Below, piece after piece: positions 30,001 through 38,164 of a DNA stretch of 56,994 nt (within the stretch, counting starts at the first letter, position 1; each line of letters starts with the position of its first letter). The DNA lies in NCBI GenBank assembly GCA_021773975.1, contig JAJFJN010000001.1, positions 1 to 56,994 on the forward strand, in the 5' to 3' direction. The stretch comes from Gammaproteobacteria bacterium (GTDB lineage: Bacteria > Pseudomonadota > Gammaproteobacteria > Chromatiales > Chromatiaceae). Both the position numbers and the translations under genes were made by a program. The notes below the pieces were generated by a model, which worked only from the letters and a program-made list of their open reading frames with translations, was not told the origin of the DNA and ran no database searches.

Positions 30001-30383
30001 ATAGCAATTCCGGCTGGTCGACGGAATTCACCTAACCCCATTCCAAGTGCGCCAAGCAGCAAAAAATCAGGGCTATATATCTCAACATCACCTCTTCCAG
30101 CATTACCTATATATATTCTCCCAGCGGAGTCCACAGCCACTGCAGTAGGACCATCAAGTCCGGAAATAGTACCTTGAAGCAGCCCAGACCGACTGTATAC
30201 ATGCACCTCATTTACAGTTGGTTCTGCGACATGGATTTTTTCATCAGCTCCAACAGCTACTCCCGCTGGCATATGCAAGCCTAAGCTGATGGGGGGAAGG
30301 GTTTCTACAGTAGGTAATGCCGCGGAAGAGAGATTGGGAGCCAGCAGTAAGAGTAATACAATACAGAACAAAGACTGCATCAT
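27060..30383 (-). CDS. Secreted NHL-propeller/lectin-like/calcium-repeat protein 1
   Basis: About 1107 residues, secreted (signal peptide MMQSLFCIVLLLLLAPNLSS). The frame is open to a GTG at 30446; no clear RBS decides the start. Domains: NHL six-bladed propeller (about 20-300), ASPM/Hydin-like Ig domain (about 300-410), three four-cysteine InlB-B-like repeats (about 413-488, 861-931, 938-1011; each with GWSGG or RWSGG and SCVVT) and one cysteine-free copy (about 498-564). An H-type-lectin-like region (about 574-750) contains GHEWKRVSL and RIQEWEYL. Thrombospondin-3-like calcium repeats (DADQDGLPD, DQDGDGVTN, DSDRDGLSD) precede a tail with CPAWVCGGSGGWRHA. It is the last gene of the minus-strand cytochrome group. 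Function unknown; adhesion or scaffolding is likely. Confidence 0.85.
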   Translation of the reverse strand: MMQSLFCIVLLLLLAPNLSSAALPTVETLPPISLGLHMPAGVAVGADEKIHVAEPTVNEVHVYSRSGLLQGTISGLDGPTAVAVDSAGRIYIGNAGRGDVEIYSPDFLLLGALGMGLGEFRRPAGIAIDSAGLIYVVDGLENEVKIYNADYSFKFSFGSKGAGNGQFQLPTSIVINEITSEILIPDFTATIDSARVQVFDLNGVFKRSFVTTGTNEQGETVSFLRPFGIAVDTLDRIYITDGYQNVVTVYDTSGNYLGKLYDSNRPLRNPLGIAFAPGTSRLFVASLNTKSIETYGIDSVYGNIAISPQSHDFGSVTVEEVSATQSFDISNDGSGDLAIGAITLAGVNASEYAIVSNNCADTTLIPTAGCEIDVQFKPLTAGSKSASLSIVSDDIYTPTLNVALNGHAESKQYRLTVAKGGAGGGLVQATGIDCGATCAHDYIDGTVVSLLVLPNEDSAFAGWSGGSCTGTASCVVTMDQAVTVTAIFDISPVPPVTYSVTASASANGTISPVGTLEALENTAVTFSITADEGYHITEVLVDDVSIGSMDSFTFTRLDANHTIAAEFSTTKSLHLSSIEMGEVSVGHEWKRVSLSNTFIAPVVVVKPASLNDASPAVVRVRNVDAQGFDVRIQEWEYLTLDAQKGDTVNHAEEQVSYIVMEKGSYTLEDGTRVEAGQFDTDASSSFITTSFAQALNVSPIVMSSIVTYNNTVPMISQMSSMDVSGFGYRLQKEEINTQPYAVETVAYIAWEPSQGSLNGISFEVGSVADVNSQQTTAIAFSGNYTNQPLLIADLQTTNGGAVNLRWSDKSATGVNVLLDQEQSLSISTSINMQQAPIPATASAEDLGYLVLWKNDLRSHTLTVEIRGNGQIQAQGINCGTDCSEDYSDGAVIRLSAVAADGSAFVRWSGGGCSGRQSCVVTLHRAATVMAVFQPVYDLTVVTDGLGSGQVQAQGINCGTDCNETYYSGTLVTLSAVTADSSAFAGWSGGGCRGGMASCVVNMSQAATVMASFGLDADQDGLPDNYEEQYAFLNPHDASDAGFDQDGDGVTNLQEYQSGGDPTKEDSDRDGLSDKYEFDNNLDPTDGKCPAWVCGGSGGWRHAIQRLK

Positions 30384-30717
30384 AACCGCATGGATGCTAC
30401 AGCCCATCGTGCAACTTACAGATGATTTTTGTGGCACGTTCACCACCGTTTCACATCGGAAACTGCGCTATCATTTATATATTCTACATTCGCCATCATA
30501 TGAAATGCTCCACCAACCCCGCATACAGAAGATCCTGCAATATTCGTCTTATATGTAAATGCAGCAGGCAAATACTCAGCAGGGCTAATACCCATACACC
30601 CACTAGGTTTAACGGCCCAGTGCTTGAGATCTTTACTCATGCCAGGAACCTACATCTTTAAGCAAGCTATCTAAAATTAGAAATTCTAGTGTTTCTGTTT
30701 TATGTAACTTGCCTTAC
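30384..30717. other. Upstream region of NHL gene 1, duplicated at NHL gene 3
   Basis: This 334-bp stretch holds no convincing gene. Blocks of it recur upstream of the third NHL gene (48486-48920): GTATGCGGGG, TTGGTGGAGCATTTCATATG against TTGGTGGGGCATTCTATATG (minus strand), and CTACTAGG-like/GGAACCTACATCTT further out. A promoter or leader duplicated together with the gene is the simplest explanation. Confidence 0.5.
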
Positions 30718-31566
30718 CTACAAAAAGTGCTTTATCCACTCTTTTCCATCAGCATTGTCAGGCATGACTTTCTCATCAGCAATTTTCCATTGCCCCTCTC
30801 GCCTGATAAAAATCACACCAATCAAATAATTGTCTTTTACAGATGCAGCCGACAAGTGGAGTTTAGCGCTTTTATCTGTAATAACAGCATCTTGAAGGTT
30901 CAGCGTATGTAACCCTGGATTATGATGCGAATAGTGGGTATCAACTTGCTTGGCCAAATCTTGCGGATTTTCTTCACTCAGAAAGCTAGCAACATTATCC
31001 AACTCTGACATATCAAGTGCTTGGCGATACTCTTTATAGATTTCAAATAGGGGCGCTGCAGCCTTATTTCTCTGCTGCTGCTGATTAAATTTCACGGCTG
31101 GCTCGCTCAATTTGCGTATCTTGTCATTCTGTACTTGGCTTTTATTGTGTTTAAATTGTTCGTACTGAGGCTGTGTCCATATAATCAACTCCTCATCAGA
31201 AAGTTTTCTGTCCAGAAAGTCAGAGTACTTGAGATCGAGGACAAACTTTTGTCCCTTATACAAAAATGGTTCATATGAACCCATTCTATAACTCGCATCA
31301 TGCCAATCAATTTGCTGCTGATAGGTTCCTTCATTTATCTGAAATGAATAGGTCGCAATAGCTTCTGGAGTGTCAGCTTTAGAGACCTTCTTTTCAATAA
31401 AACGAAGTGAAAAATCCGGGTAATCTATAGAGGTATTATCAATATAGTTTGCGGGTTCCCCATAGAAGCCAGCTACAGATTTGGACCCTGAATCGCTACA
31501 GGACACTAGTGCCATTGTCATACAGGCGAGCAAGGTGTATAGCGAATGTTTTAAATGGAATTTCAA
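30718..31566 (-). CDS. Lipoprotein of unknown function in the cytochrome operon
   Basis: A 282-residue protein with a lipoprotein signal (MKFHLKHSLYTLLACMTMALVSC, lipobox ALVSC, cleavage before Cys23). The residue after Cys is Ser, which in proteobacteria favours outer-membrane sorting. No domain is recognised. The mature part is polar and ends with a NTF2/DUF4440-like feel (GVIFIRREGQWKIADEKV), but this is weak. It starts 16 bp after the giant cytochrome stop and is probably translated with it. A role as outer-membrane anchor or assembly partner for the secreted cytochrome is inferred from context. Confidence 0.7.
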   Translation of the reverse strand: MKFHLKHSLYTLLACMTMALVSCSDSGSKSVAGFYGEPANYIDNTSIDYPDFSLRFIEKKVSKADTPEAIATYSFQINEGTYQQQIDWHDASYRMGSYEPFLYKGQKFVLDLKYSDFLDRKLSDEELIIWTQPQYEQFKHNKSQVQNDKIRKLSEPAVKFNQQQQRNKAAAPLFEIYKEYRQALDMSELDNVASFLSEENPQDLAKQVDTHYSHHNPGLHTLNLQDAVITDKSAKLHLSAASVKDNYLIGVIFIRREGQWKIADEKVMPDNADGKEWIKHFL

Positions 31567-31582
31567 CTCTATACTCCCTCGT

Positions 31583-34500
31583 TTAAGGTGCCGGATCTAC
31601 TGTGTCTTTCCAGATTACCCAATCGATCTCACCATTGAAAAGATGTTTGGTTTGATTGCCTCTGTTTACACCAATGGCAAAATTGGAGATAGCGCCAAAC
31701 ATCGTATCGTCGGTATAGAACCTGTATAGATCGTCCGTCAGGAGTGACTGATCGGTGTCGGTACAGTCTACATAACCCGCCCAGTTCTCACCGGTGCCTG
31801 CACCATCAGTGCCCTGATCATCCATATAGATGCTGCCAGGGATGCCTATTGTGCTAGGGCTTACGGCATCGGTATCCCATCTCATTTTAACCTGATACCA
31901 ATTGCCATCGACGATCTTGCAGTCATTCTCTCCGCCGGTGGCACCCCCCGTATAGTTGGTCAATATGACCTTCCAGGTGTTGCCACCGTGGAGATCATCC
32001 GGTCTTACCCAGAGGGCGATAGAGGCCTCGTCAGCCGGTGCGTTGTAGTTAACCCATGTGTTATTACGCCAGAGTGACATCTGGAAGAGTCCGCCGCCAT
32101 CCCGTGCGAATACACGCTGCACGTAGGTGGCCGTTCCGCTTCCGGTTAGGCCTGCCGGCTTGAAGCGCGCCTCAAGGGTCATGGCATCGTCCACCTGGAT
32201 GCACCCGGAGCTATAGTTGAAGATGGCATAACGGTCGGTTCCGTTACCGGCAAGGGAGCTGCCTGTCAGTGTAGATGCATCACCAAACACCTCACCTGGC
32301 AACATGCCCTGATCATCAAACACGTAGCCGCTGCCCGGAGCCTCATTCAGATCGAAGGTCACTGGACTGGTGGGGCATGCCGATGAAGGCTTAAAGGCGG
32401 CCGCTGTGGTGGATGCTGCTACATCCTGGTCATCGTAGATGCCATTGGTTGCAGGTGCCAGGGTATCTACATGCATATCATCGGTGGCATCGATGGCTGA
32501 ACTCAGGGTGAGCACTGCGGTATCGCTGCCTGCCGTGTGAGTGACACTTGTGATAGTGCGGCTATTGTCTGCATCCGTCACTGCGAAATCGGCCGGCACC
32601 AGATCACCGGTGGAGCCGGTTGTGGTGTAGACCCCTTCAGAGAAGGTCACGGTCAGCTGATCACTGCCGATGACACCCTCCACTAAGCTGATATAGGGGC
32701 CAGCCAAAGCATCATTGGATAAGAAATAGGCGGCATCCTTAGTAACATTCCAGATCTTGGCTTCATCAAGTCTGCCAATAAAATCGCTCTGCCAGGGAAA
32801 GCCGCCCACAATAAACTCACCGGCGCACCAGTGCCCAAGATAACAGTATGCTTGGCCTGGCTCTTCGGCATCATTCCAGCCGCTGTTCTCCGGAAAGGCA
32901 TACATGGAGGTCTCACCAGCCTCAGGTTGCATATTGTCCCCCACACTATCACTGGTGGTCTTGTCCTCACCGTTGACATAGATACGGATGCGTCCAACCG
33001 AAGGGTCATTCGGATCCCGATCCGGTCCTGCGGTATCAAAGGTGGCTGCTATATGGGTCCAGGTATTGAGCGGGATAACCACAGAGCTGTAGGCACCACG
33101 GATGCTATCCATGCCATCCTGGGCCGTGCCGTTGTTGTCCGTCTTGGCATTGAAGACTGCTTTCAATCCCGGCGTTACACCTGCTGGCTCCAGGGTAAAG
33201 GCGTAGCCACCATTGTTGTAGCCCACATGCTTGGTGAAGATGCTGTATTCTGAGGCGTCATCGCCCATGGGATAGACCCATATCTCCTGACTGGTGTTGA
33301 ACTTCATCTCAGTATAGATATAGGTGTTGTGCGCCCCCGCATCGGTTGACCAGGAGGCGTTCTCCGTTCCAACCTGCACCCCTTGATCAACTCCCAGTTG
33401 GATAGCATTCCCCACCTTGCCGGCCACAAAGGATCCACTACCATACGTAGCAGAGTCGTACCACTGGCTATCCATCTGCCAGGTGCTGCTGGAGTCCTTC
33501 AGATTGCCGTCAAACTTCAGGTAGAGCGGAAGGTCTGGCTCAAAAATACGGGTACCTTGTGAACCGGTTTTATTACCCATACGGTGAATCTTGGTGGTTG
33601 TATGACAACTGGCATCACCACAGCTCATACCCGCATGCCAGTCAGAGTAGTAGTAGTGGCAGTTGTTGCACATGGTGTTCCAAATAATAGTACCTGTGCC
33701 ACCATTGGGGTTAGGTCGAACCATGGAGCTGTTATTCGAACCATGGGGCTCATGGCAGTTGGTGCAGCTCAAGGCAAAGTTGGCACCAGCAATTCGCTGC
33801 TCATGATCAAAAGGTTTTCTGGAGAAGAGGATATCACCCTTGCCCCGGCTTATCACCGGCCAGCAGTCATCACCTGCCAGGCACTCATCACCATCCCAGC
33901 CAGATGCCTTACCACAGGCAAACCAGTTGGGACAGGTGCCATAGCCGTTAGGCTGGTTAGCTGACTGCAGGCCATGGGGATCACCACTCCAATCAATGCC
34001 ACCGTGACCGCCTGATTCAACCATGGTCGCATGGCAGTCAAGGCAGAATTGAGGATAGATTGGTAGCTCAGTCCCGGTGAATTCCTCACCCTTTGGTTGG
34101 GCGTAGGTGCCACCATAGCTATCCATAGTCTCACCGACCACATCGCCCCAGACATTGAGGTTACCCTCAGGGCTTGATGGGGTGGAGATCCGGGTGATAG
34201 GACTCTTTAACTCATCGGCCTCCCAGAACTGGCCGGTTACCAGATGCACATTATGGCAGGAGACGCAGTTCAGCTTATAGTTCTTGCCGCTGATGGAGTA
34301 ATCCCAACCCATATTGTGGATATTGGCCTGGGTCAAAGCATGCTCAATATCATCCACCGGTGCCCCACCAGACTGGTAGACGATATGGTATTCATCACCG
34401 GTATCCCAGTCATTATCCGTTCCGCCAGTGAGGGTAACCGATATCTGCATCAGCGTAGAATCATGTCCAGTGAGCGTCCCCGAGCTGCCGTCAGTGAGAT

Positions 34501-36526
34501 TAAATACTGTCCAAGTCGCATTCGTTGTCATATCAGTGACATCGTCATAGCTTCCATCCGCATCAACCAGCGCTGCCGCATCATTCGCGCCATCATGGAC
34601 CCCCTTATGGCCGCTGACAGCAAAGTTCTGCACATTCATAAGATCGCCAGAGTCACTGTGACAACGATAACAGAGACCCTGCTTGTAGCCCTTGGTCATG
34701 GCCTGATTGGACTCACCGTTGCCAACTGGGTCCTGGTTCAGGGCGCCATGCGGATCGTGACAATCGGTGCATTTCAGATCCGACTTGCTGTCCGCACCAT
34801 GGGCCGAGTTCTCATAGGCGGCATGGGTGGTATAGTATTTGGGATCTGCGGTAGCCGTGTCACCACCTTCCTGGCCGTGGCACTTGTCGCAGACAGTGCT
34901 AGCGGCATCATTCTCAAAGCCGGGTTTTAGGCGTTTATCTATCGGGTCCGGATTACTGAAATGGGTTCCCGTATATTCATGACAGTCACTACAGAGCTTA
35001 TTGGCTGCCGGGTTGCCCAATTCCGTATCATTCTGCCAGGAGAGCCGGTCATAGTTGCCTGCGGTTTTACCGTGGCCGTTGACAAAGAAACCATAGGTAT
35101 TGGTGTCCGCCTCTAAATCCAGGTCACCAACGACATTGGCTGGTTGCCCCGGAGCCTGAGGGCCTGGAACAAAGGTGTTGTCGGTATCATTATGGCAACT
35201 ACCACAATACTTCTTCTCGCCAATCTCACCCAACCAGGTATCTGCCCAGGTGTATGGGCCACTTTGCGGTGTGACCCAGAGCCCCGCATCACCTTCAGAT
35301 GAACCAGGGCGGAAGAAGTAATATTTGGCCAACAGGGAGCCTTCACCATGGCAGTTGGCACAAACCTGAGTGCCGGTATCACTGCCGGTATTGGGGCACG
35401 GTGTTCCTGGACGCCCGTCACAGAGGGCAAAACCATCAGCAAATATCACCTCATTGGGGGAGTTTGAGCCCGGCACAAAGATGCCATGGCAACCCCAGTC
35501 TCCATCTGCGCAGGTAATCTTTGGCCCAAACTCTTTGTTTATATGGACTTCATGCGCTCCCGCGCCCAACGGTAGGAAACCATTTTCATGCTTATGACAT
35601 AAGGTGCATTTGAGACCGACATTGTGGGTGTGATCCGCATCCCCCGGAAAGTCATTGTTATTTCGGTGATGTGTGGTGCGTGTATGGCACACTTCGCAGG
35701 GGCCCTGGTATAGCCCATCACCATCCACATCTCCGGCATATGAGTGTTCATTTGAGCCACCATATCCGACTCTAAAATCCCGCAAAAATTTTACTGTGGC
35801 ATCAATGCGGTTGGTGCAACTGAAAACATTGGCTGTAACGCTACAGGTATCTGATGCGGGGAGGTTGTCCGGGCTGCCCCGATCCGGCCTGGAGAGCCGG
35901 TTAGGGCCATAGATCAATTTTCCATAAATAATCGCAAAGGTATTCCCTGGTGATACCGTGCTCATATTCATACCGTCACCGCTCAAGCCGGCGCTGATGG
36001 TTAGCGTGTCAGCGGTGTTGGAAAGAATACGGTAGTTGTTATATATCTGATGAGCGGTATTAGGGATGACGACCAGGCCGGCAAATTCATCGACTGTCCA
36101 GGTAGCGCCTGCACTATAGAGTGAGGTGGTGCTCACCGTGGTAACCGTGCCTGTCGCAAGATAGCCTTGAGCGCCATAGTAGTAGTTCTGCTCCTGTTTA
36201 TGCGGGTTATGACATACCACACACTCTATCGCCCACTGGCCATAACCTTCATCAATCTGTTCACTGGAGTGGGGGTTTTGAAACGGTGCAACTACATCAT
36301 TGTGGCAACTCCAGCAGAGATTATTGGCCGGTGTGTCATCAATGTTCTGCGGCGGATGCGGGGCCGCTATACGCAATAATTTGCCAAAACCACCGTGTAT
36401 GTCATGACATGTGAGGCAGGTGAATCCATTTACGTCCGAATGCGGGTAATCCATTGAGGCGGGAGCAAGCATAGGAAGCAGGCCCAATAGCAGCCCCATA
36501 ACAATAAATCGTATTTTTACCCACAT
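31583..36526 (-). CDS. Giant secreted multiheme cytochrome c with LamG-like domains, copy 1
   Basis: 1647 residues with a signal peptide (MWVKIRFIVMGLLLGLLPML). I count 15 CxxCH motifs between about residues 37 and 960: CLTCH, CWSCH, CVVCH, CEVCH, CTLCH, CANCH, CGSCH, CSDCH, CDKCH, CTDCH, CYRCH, CVSCH, CLDCH, CTNCH and CNNCH. There are also two non-standard candidates, CADGDWGCH and CGDASCH. A concanavalin/LamG-like module follows (about 1000-1265; YLKFDGNLKDSS, RIRIYVNGEDKT), then an SbsA/SwmB-like Ig module (about 1278-1380; QLTVTFSEGVY), and a second lectin-like module to the end. Wide heme spacing and lectin modules suggest an extracellular or surface electron carrier. It follows a pentaheme cytochrome gene by 77 bp. 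Confidence 0.88.
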   Translation of the reverse strand: MWVKIRFIVMGLLLGLLPMLAPASMDYPHSDVNGFTCLTCHDIHGGFGKLLRIAAPHPPQNIDDTPANNLCWSCHNDVVAPFQNPHSSEQIDEGYGQWAIECVVCHNPHKQEQNYYYGAQGYLATGTVTTVSTTSLYSAGATWTVDEFAGLVVIPNTAHQIYNNYRILSNTADTLTISAGLSGDGMNMSTVSPGNTFAIIYGKLIYGPNRLSRPDRGSPDNLPASDTCSVTANVFSCTNRIDATVKFLRDFRVGYGGSNEHSYAGDVDGDGLYQGPCEVCHTRTTHHRNNNDFPGDADHTHNVGLKCTLCHKHENGFLPLGAGAHEVHINKEFGPKITCADGDWGCHGIFVPGSNSPNEVIFADGFALCDGRPGTPCPNTGSDTGTQVCANCHGEGSLLAKYYFFRPGSSEGDAGLWVTPQSGPYTWADTWLGEIGEKKYCGSCHNDTDNTFVPGPQAPGQPANVVGDLDLEADTNTYGFFVNGHGKTAGNYDRLSWQNDTELGNPAANKLCSDCHEYTGTHFSNPDPIDKRLKPGFENDAASTVCDKCHGQEGGDTATADPKYYTTHAAYENSAHGADSKSDLKCTDCHDPHGALNQDPVGNGESNQAMTKGYKQGLCYRCHSDSGDLMNVQNFAVSGHKGVHDGANDAAALVDADGSYDDVTDMTTNATWTVFNLTDGSSGTLTGHDSTLMQISVTLTGGTDNDWDTGDEYHIVYQSGGAPVDDIEHALTQANIHNMGWDYSISGKNYKLNCVSCHNVHLVTGQFWEADELKSPITRISTPSSPEGNLNVWGDVVGETMDSYGGTYAQPKGEEFTGTELPIYPQFCLDCHATMVESGGHGGIDWSGDPHGLQSANQPNGYGTCPNWFACGKASGWDGDECLAGDDCWPVISRGKGDILFSRKPFDHEQRIAGANFALSCTNCHEPHGSNNSSMVRPNPNGGTGTIIWNTMCNNCHYYYSDWHAGMSCGDASCHTTTKIHRMGNKTGSQGTRIFEPDLPLYLKFDGNLKDSSSTWQMDSQWYDSATYGSGSFVAGKVGNAIQLGVDQGVQVGTENASWSTDAGAHNTYIYTEMKFNTSQEIWVYPMGDDASEYSIFTKHVGYNNGGYAFTLEPAGVTPGLKAVFNAKTDNNGTAQDGMDSIRGAYSSVVIPLNTWTHIAATFDTAGPDRDPNDPSVGRIRIYVNGEDKTTSDSVGDNMQPEAGETSMYAFPENSGWNDAEEPGQAYCYLGHWCAGEFIVGGFPWQSDFIGRLDEAKIWNVTKDAAYFLSNDALAGPYISLVEGVIGSDQLTVTFSEGVYTTTGSTGDLVPADFAVTDADNSRTITSVTHTAGSDTAVLTLSSAIDATDDMHVDTLAPATNGIYDDQDVAASTTAAAFKPSSACPTSPVTFDLNEAPGSGYVFDDQGMLPGEVFGDASTLTGSSLAGNGTDRYAIFNYSSGCIQVDDAMTLEARFKPAGLTGSGTATYVQRVFARDGGGLFQMSLWRNNTWVNYNAPADEASIALWVRPDDLHGGNTWKVILTNYTGGATGGENDCKIVDGNWYQVKMRWDTDAVSPSTIGIPGSIYMDDQGTDGAGTGENWAGYVDCTDTDQSLLTDDLYRFYTDDTMFGAISNFAIGVNRGNQTKHLFNGEIDWVIWKDTVDPAP

Positions 36527-36603
36527 ATTTTATGCCTATTAATTGGGCCTACTGTTAGGTCTCTATATCTGCCTGCCATGATGTAATAGCATAATAGAAT
36601 AGT

Positions 36604-37323
36604 TTATTTATTATGACAGGTAGTACAAAGTCCACTAGCCATCATTGATTTACGCAGAAATGGCACATTGGTTGGATCGTGCGGATTATGACAACTGGGG
36701 CACTCTATTCGTCCTTTAAATAATTTCACATCACTCCAGCCTTTCTGCAAATCAGGTGGAATGAAGAAATCAGGATCCTCTGCAGGTGTGGGATAACTCA
36801 GAGAAATGGGGTGATCATTTGATATATCAGGCCCAATTGACCACGATTCGGGAACAGGATCCCCTCCGCCCGGGTGGCATCGTGTGCCACAATTTGGATT
36901 GGCATCGCCTCTATTGGGTTCGTTGACCAAATTATGCGTATCCACAAAATCAACGGCACCAACAGCGCTATTAGCTGCTGCGGTATCATGGCAGCTTAAG
37001 CAGATGAGAGAGAGCGGGCTTGGCGTATTATCACAATTTGAATTCAAAGTAGCACTGGCATACATCTGATAGGGCGCCATGGTTGTAATGCGCCTGTTCC
37101 AAAGCGGTGCAGGCGGGCGGCTTGCGTGATCTGAATCGACACTGCCATCATTATCAACATCAGCATTTGATTCATGGGGGGTATGACAGTAAACGCAGAT
37201 CTCATCAGATCCACCACCAAAAGGTGAACTCAAATCATGCTTTGAACCAACAATAGATCCTGCTTGCGCAGCAAGTGCAAAAAGCAACCCGCTGACCAAA
37301 CAGAAAATAAATTGTTTGAACAT
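36604..37323 (-). CDS. Secreted approximately pentaheme cytochrome c
   Basis: A 239-residue periplasmic or secreted cytochrome. The start is placed at ATG 37323 so that the signal peptide (MFKQFIFCLVSGLLFALAAQA) begins the protein; an in-frame GTG at 37344 is possible. Four CxxCH motifs (CVYCH, CLSCH, CPSCH, CTTCH) plus one CX3CH (CGTRCH) are present. CHTPHES and CHNPHDP are the 'doubled CXXCH' style. It is the first gene of the group cytochrome, giant cytochrome, lipoprotein, NHL protein. It could shuttle electrons in the periplasm to the large cytochrome, which is inference. Confidence 0.8.
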   Translation of the reverse strand: MFKQFIFCLVSGLLFALAAQAGSIVGSKHDLSSPFGGGSDEICVYCHTPHESNADVDNDGSVDSDHASRPPAPLWNRRITTMAPYQMYASATLNSNCDNTPSPLSLICLSCHDTAAANSAVGAVDFVDTHNLVNEPNRGDANPNCGTRCHPGGGDPVPESWSIGPDISNDHPISLSYPTPAEDPDFFIPPDLQKGWSDVKLFKGRIECPSCHNPHDPTNVPFLRKSMMASGLCTTCHNK

Positions 37324-38164
37324 CATTACCACAAACTGCCCCACCTGTTTTCCGCCCTAGATTAAGGACTCACTGTATATATCTCCTTAAATGCACAAGC
37401 CAGCCCACAAGCTTTGGATTGAGCCACTAAACCAAAAACTGTAGTAGCGCACCCTTTACTGGTTACTATAATTTCAGCCCACTGTATATTCATACTGCCG
37501 TAAGAAAAACAGTGCTCTTATTAGCTATCGACTTTTAGAGGCTATTCTTAAGCTGAGCCAATGCGTTATTGCAGCTTAATTATTGAATTTAGACACAGAT
37601 CACATCTTGCAACATGGCTAATGCCACCCTCTCAAAGCAAGCCAAACCCCTTAACCACCCCGTATCACCTTACAAAGAATAGGATATAGAGCAGAACCTT
37701 GCTCACCATCAGGTTAGAACGATTTAATCTAGGCTATTCCAATAAATTATATGAGATGCATTAAATTCCTATTTAGCAAAACATTCGTTATGTGCAAGGC
37801 CTTTTTTCTATAGTGGCTTAGGTGCTTCGAGCATCTCGACAAAAGATTTTTGCATCATCAGAAATAGGTATTTTTCAAACGTTCAATGTGATGCATCCAG
37901 CATCACAGCGGCCTCTAGCACACATTTCAATCATTCTTGCTGCCACACTTTTTTCTCGCGATATACATTGAAACCAACACGCATACCGATAGTTACACAT
38001 CCGATGCGTAGCGCTATAGCGCAATTCAGTGAACTGTTTTATAGCGTGCAAAGCACCGGTGGCTCACTAAAAAAAAGATTGGATGTCCTCATTAGCAATC
38101 CATATAATCCTTAGGGTATTTTTTGCTGTCAGACAGCACAATGATTTAATCAAAAGGGATAGCT
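37324..38164. promoter_or_regulatory. Divergent control region of the two cytochrome operons (841 bp)
   Basis: Separates the minus-strand pentaheme/giant cytochrome group from the plus-strand NHL2/giant cytochrome 2 pair. No ORF of note is present. Three perfect palindromes lie on the NHL2 side: TGTGATGC-ATCCA-GCATCACA (37887-37907), GCGCTATAGCGC (38011-38022) and TGCTGTC-A-GACAGCA (38124-38138, 26 bp before the start). They could be operators or leader hairpins. I looked for a GEMM-type c-di-GMP riboswitch, as found before some multiheme cytochrome genes, and could not make one out. Confidence 0.45.

Noticed and set aside
30440-30640. 66-residue minus-strand frame upstream of NHL gene 1
   Set aside because: It overlaps the duplicated upstream region; the counterpart upstream of NHL gene 3 has indels that break the frame, so it is unlikely to be coding.
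34244-34930. 228-residue frame opposite giant cytochrome 1
   Set aside because: Antisense to a heme-motif-rich gene whose paralogue confirms the coding strand.
37887-37907. CRP site
   Set aside because: Half-sites TGTGA/TCACA are present, but the spacer is 11 bp instead of 6, so it was kept only as an unassigned palindrome.
37324-38164. GEMM c-di-GMP riboswitch before the cytochrome genes
   Set aside because: I looked for the conserved GEMM segments because such switches control some cytochrome genes, but none could be recognised on either strand.
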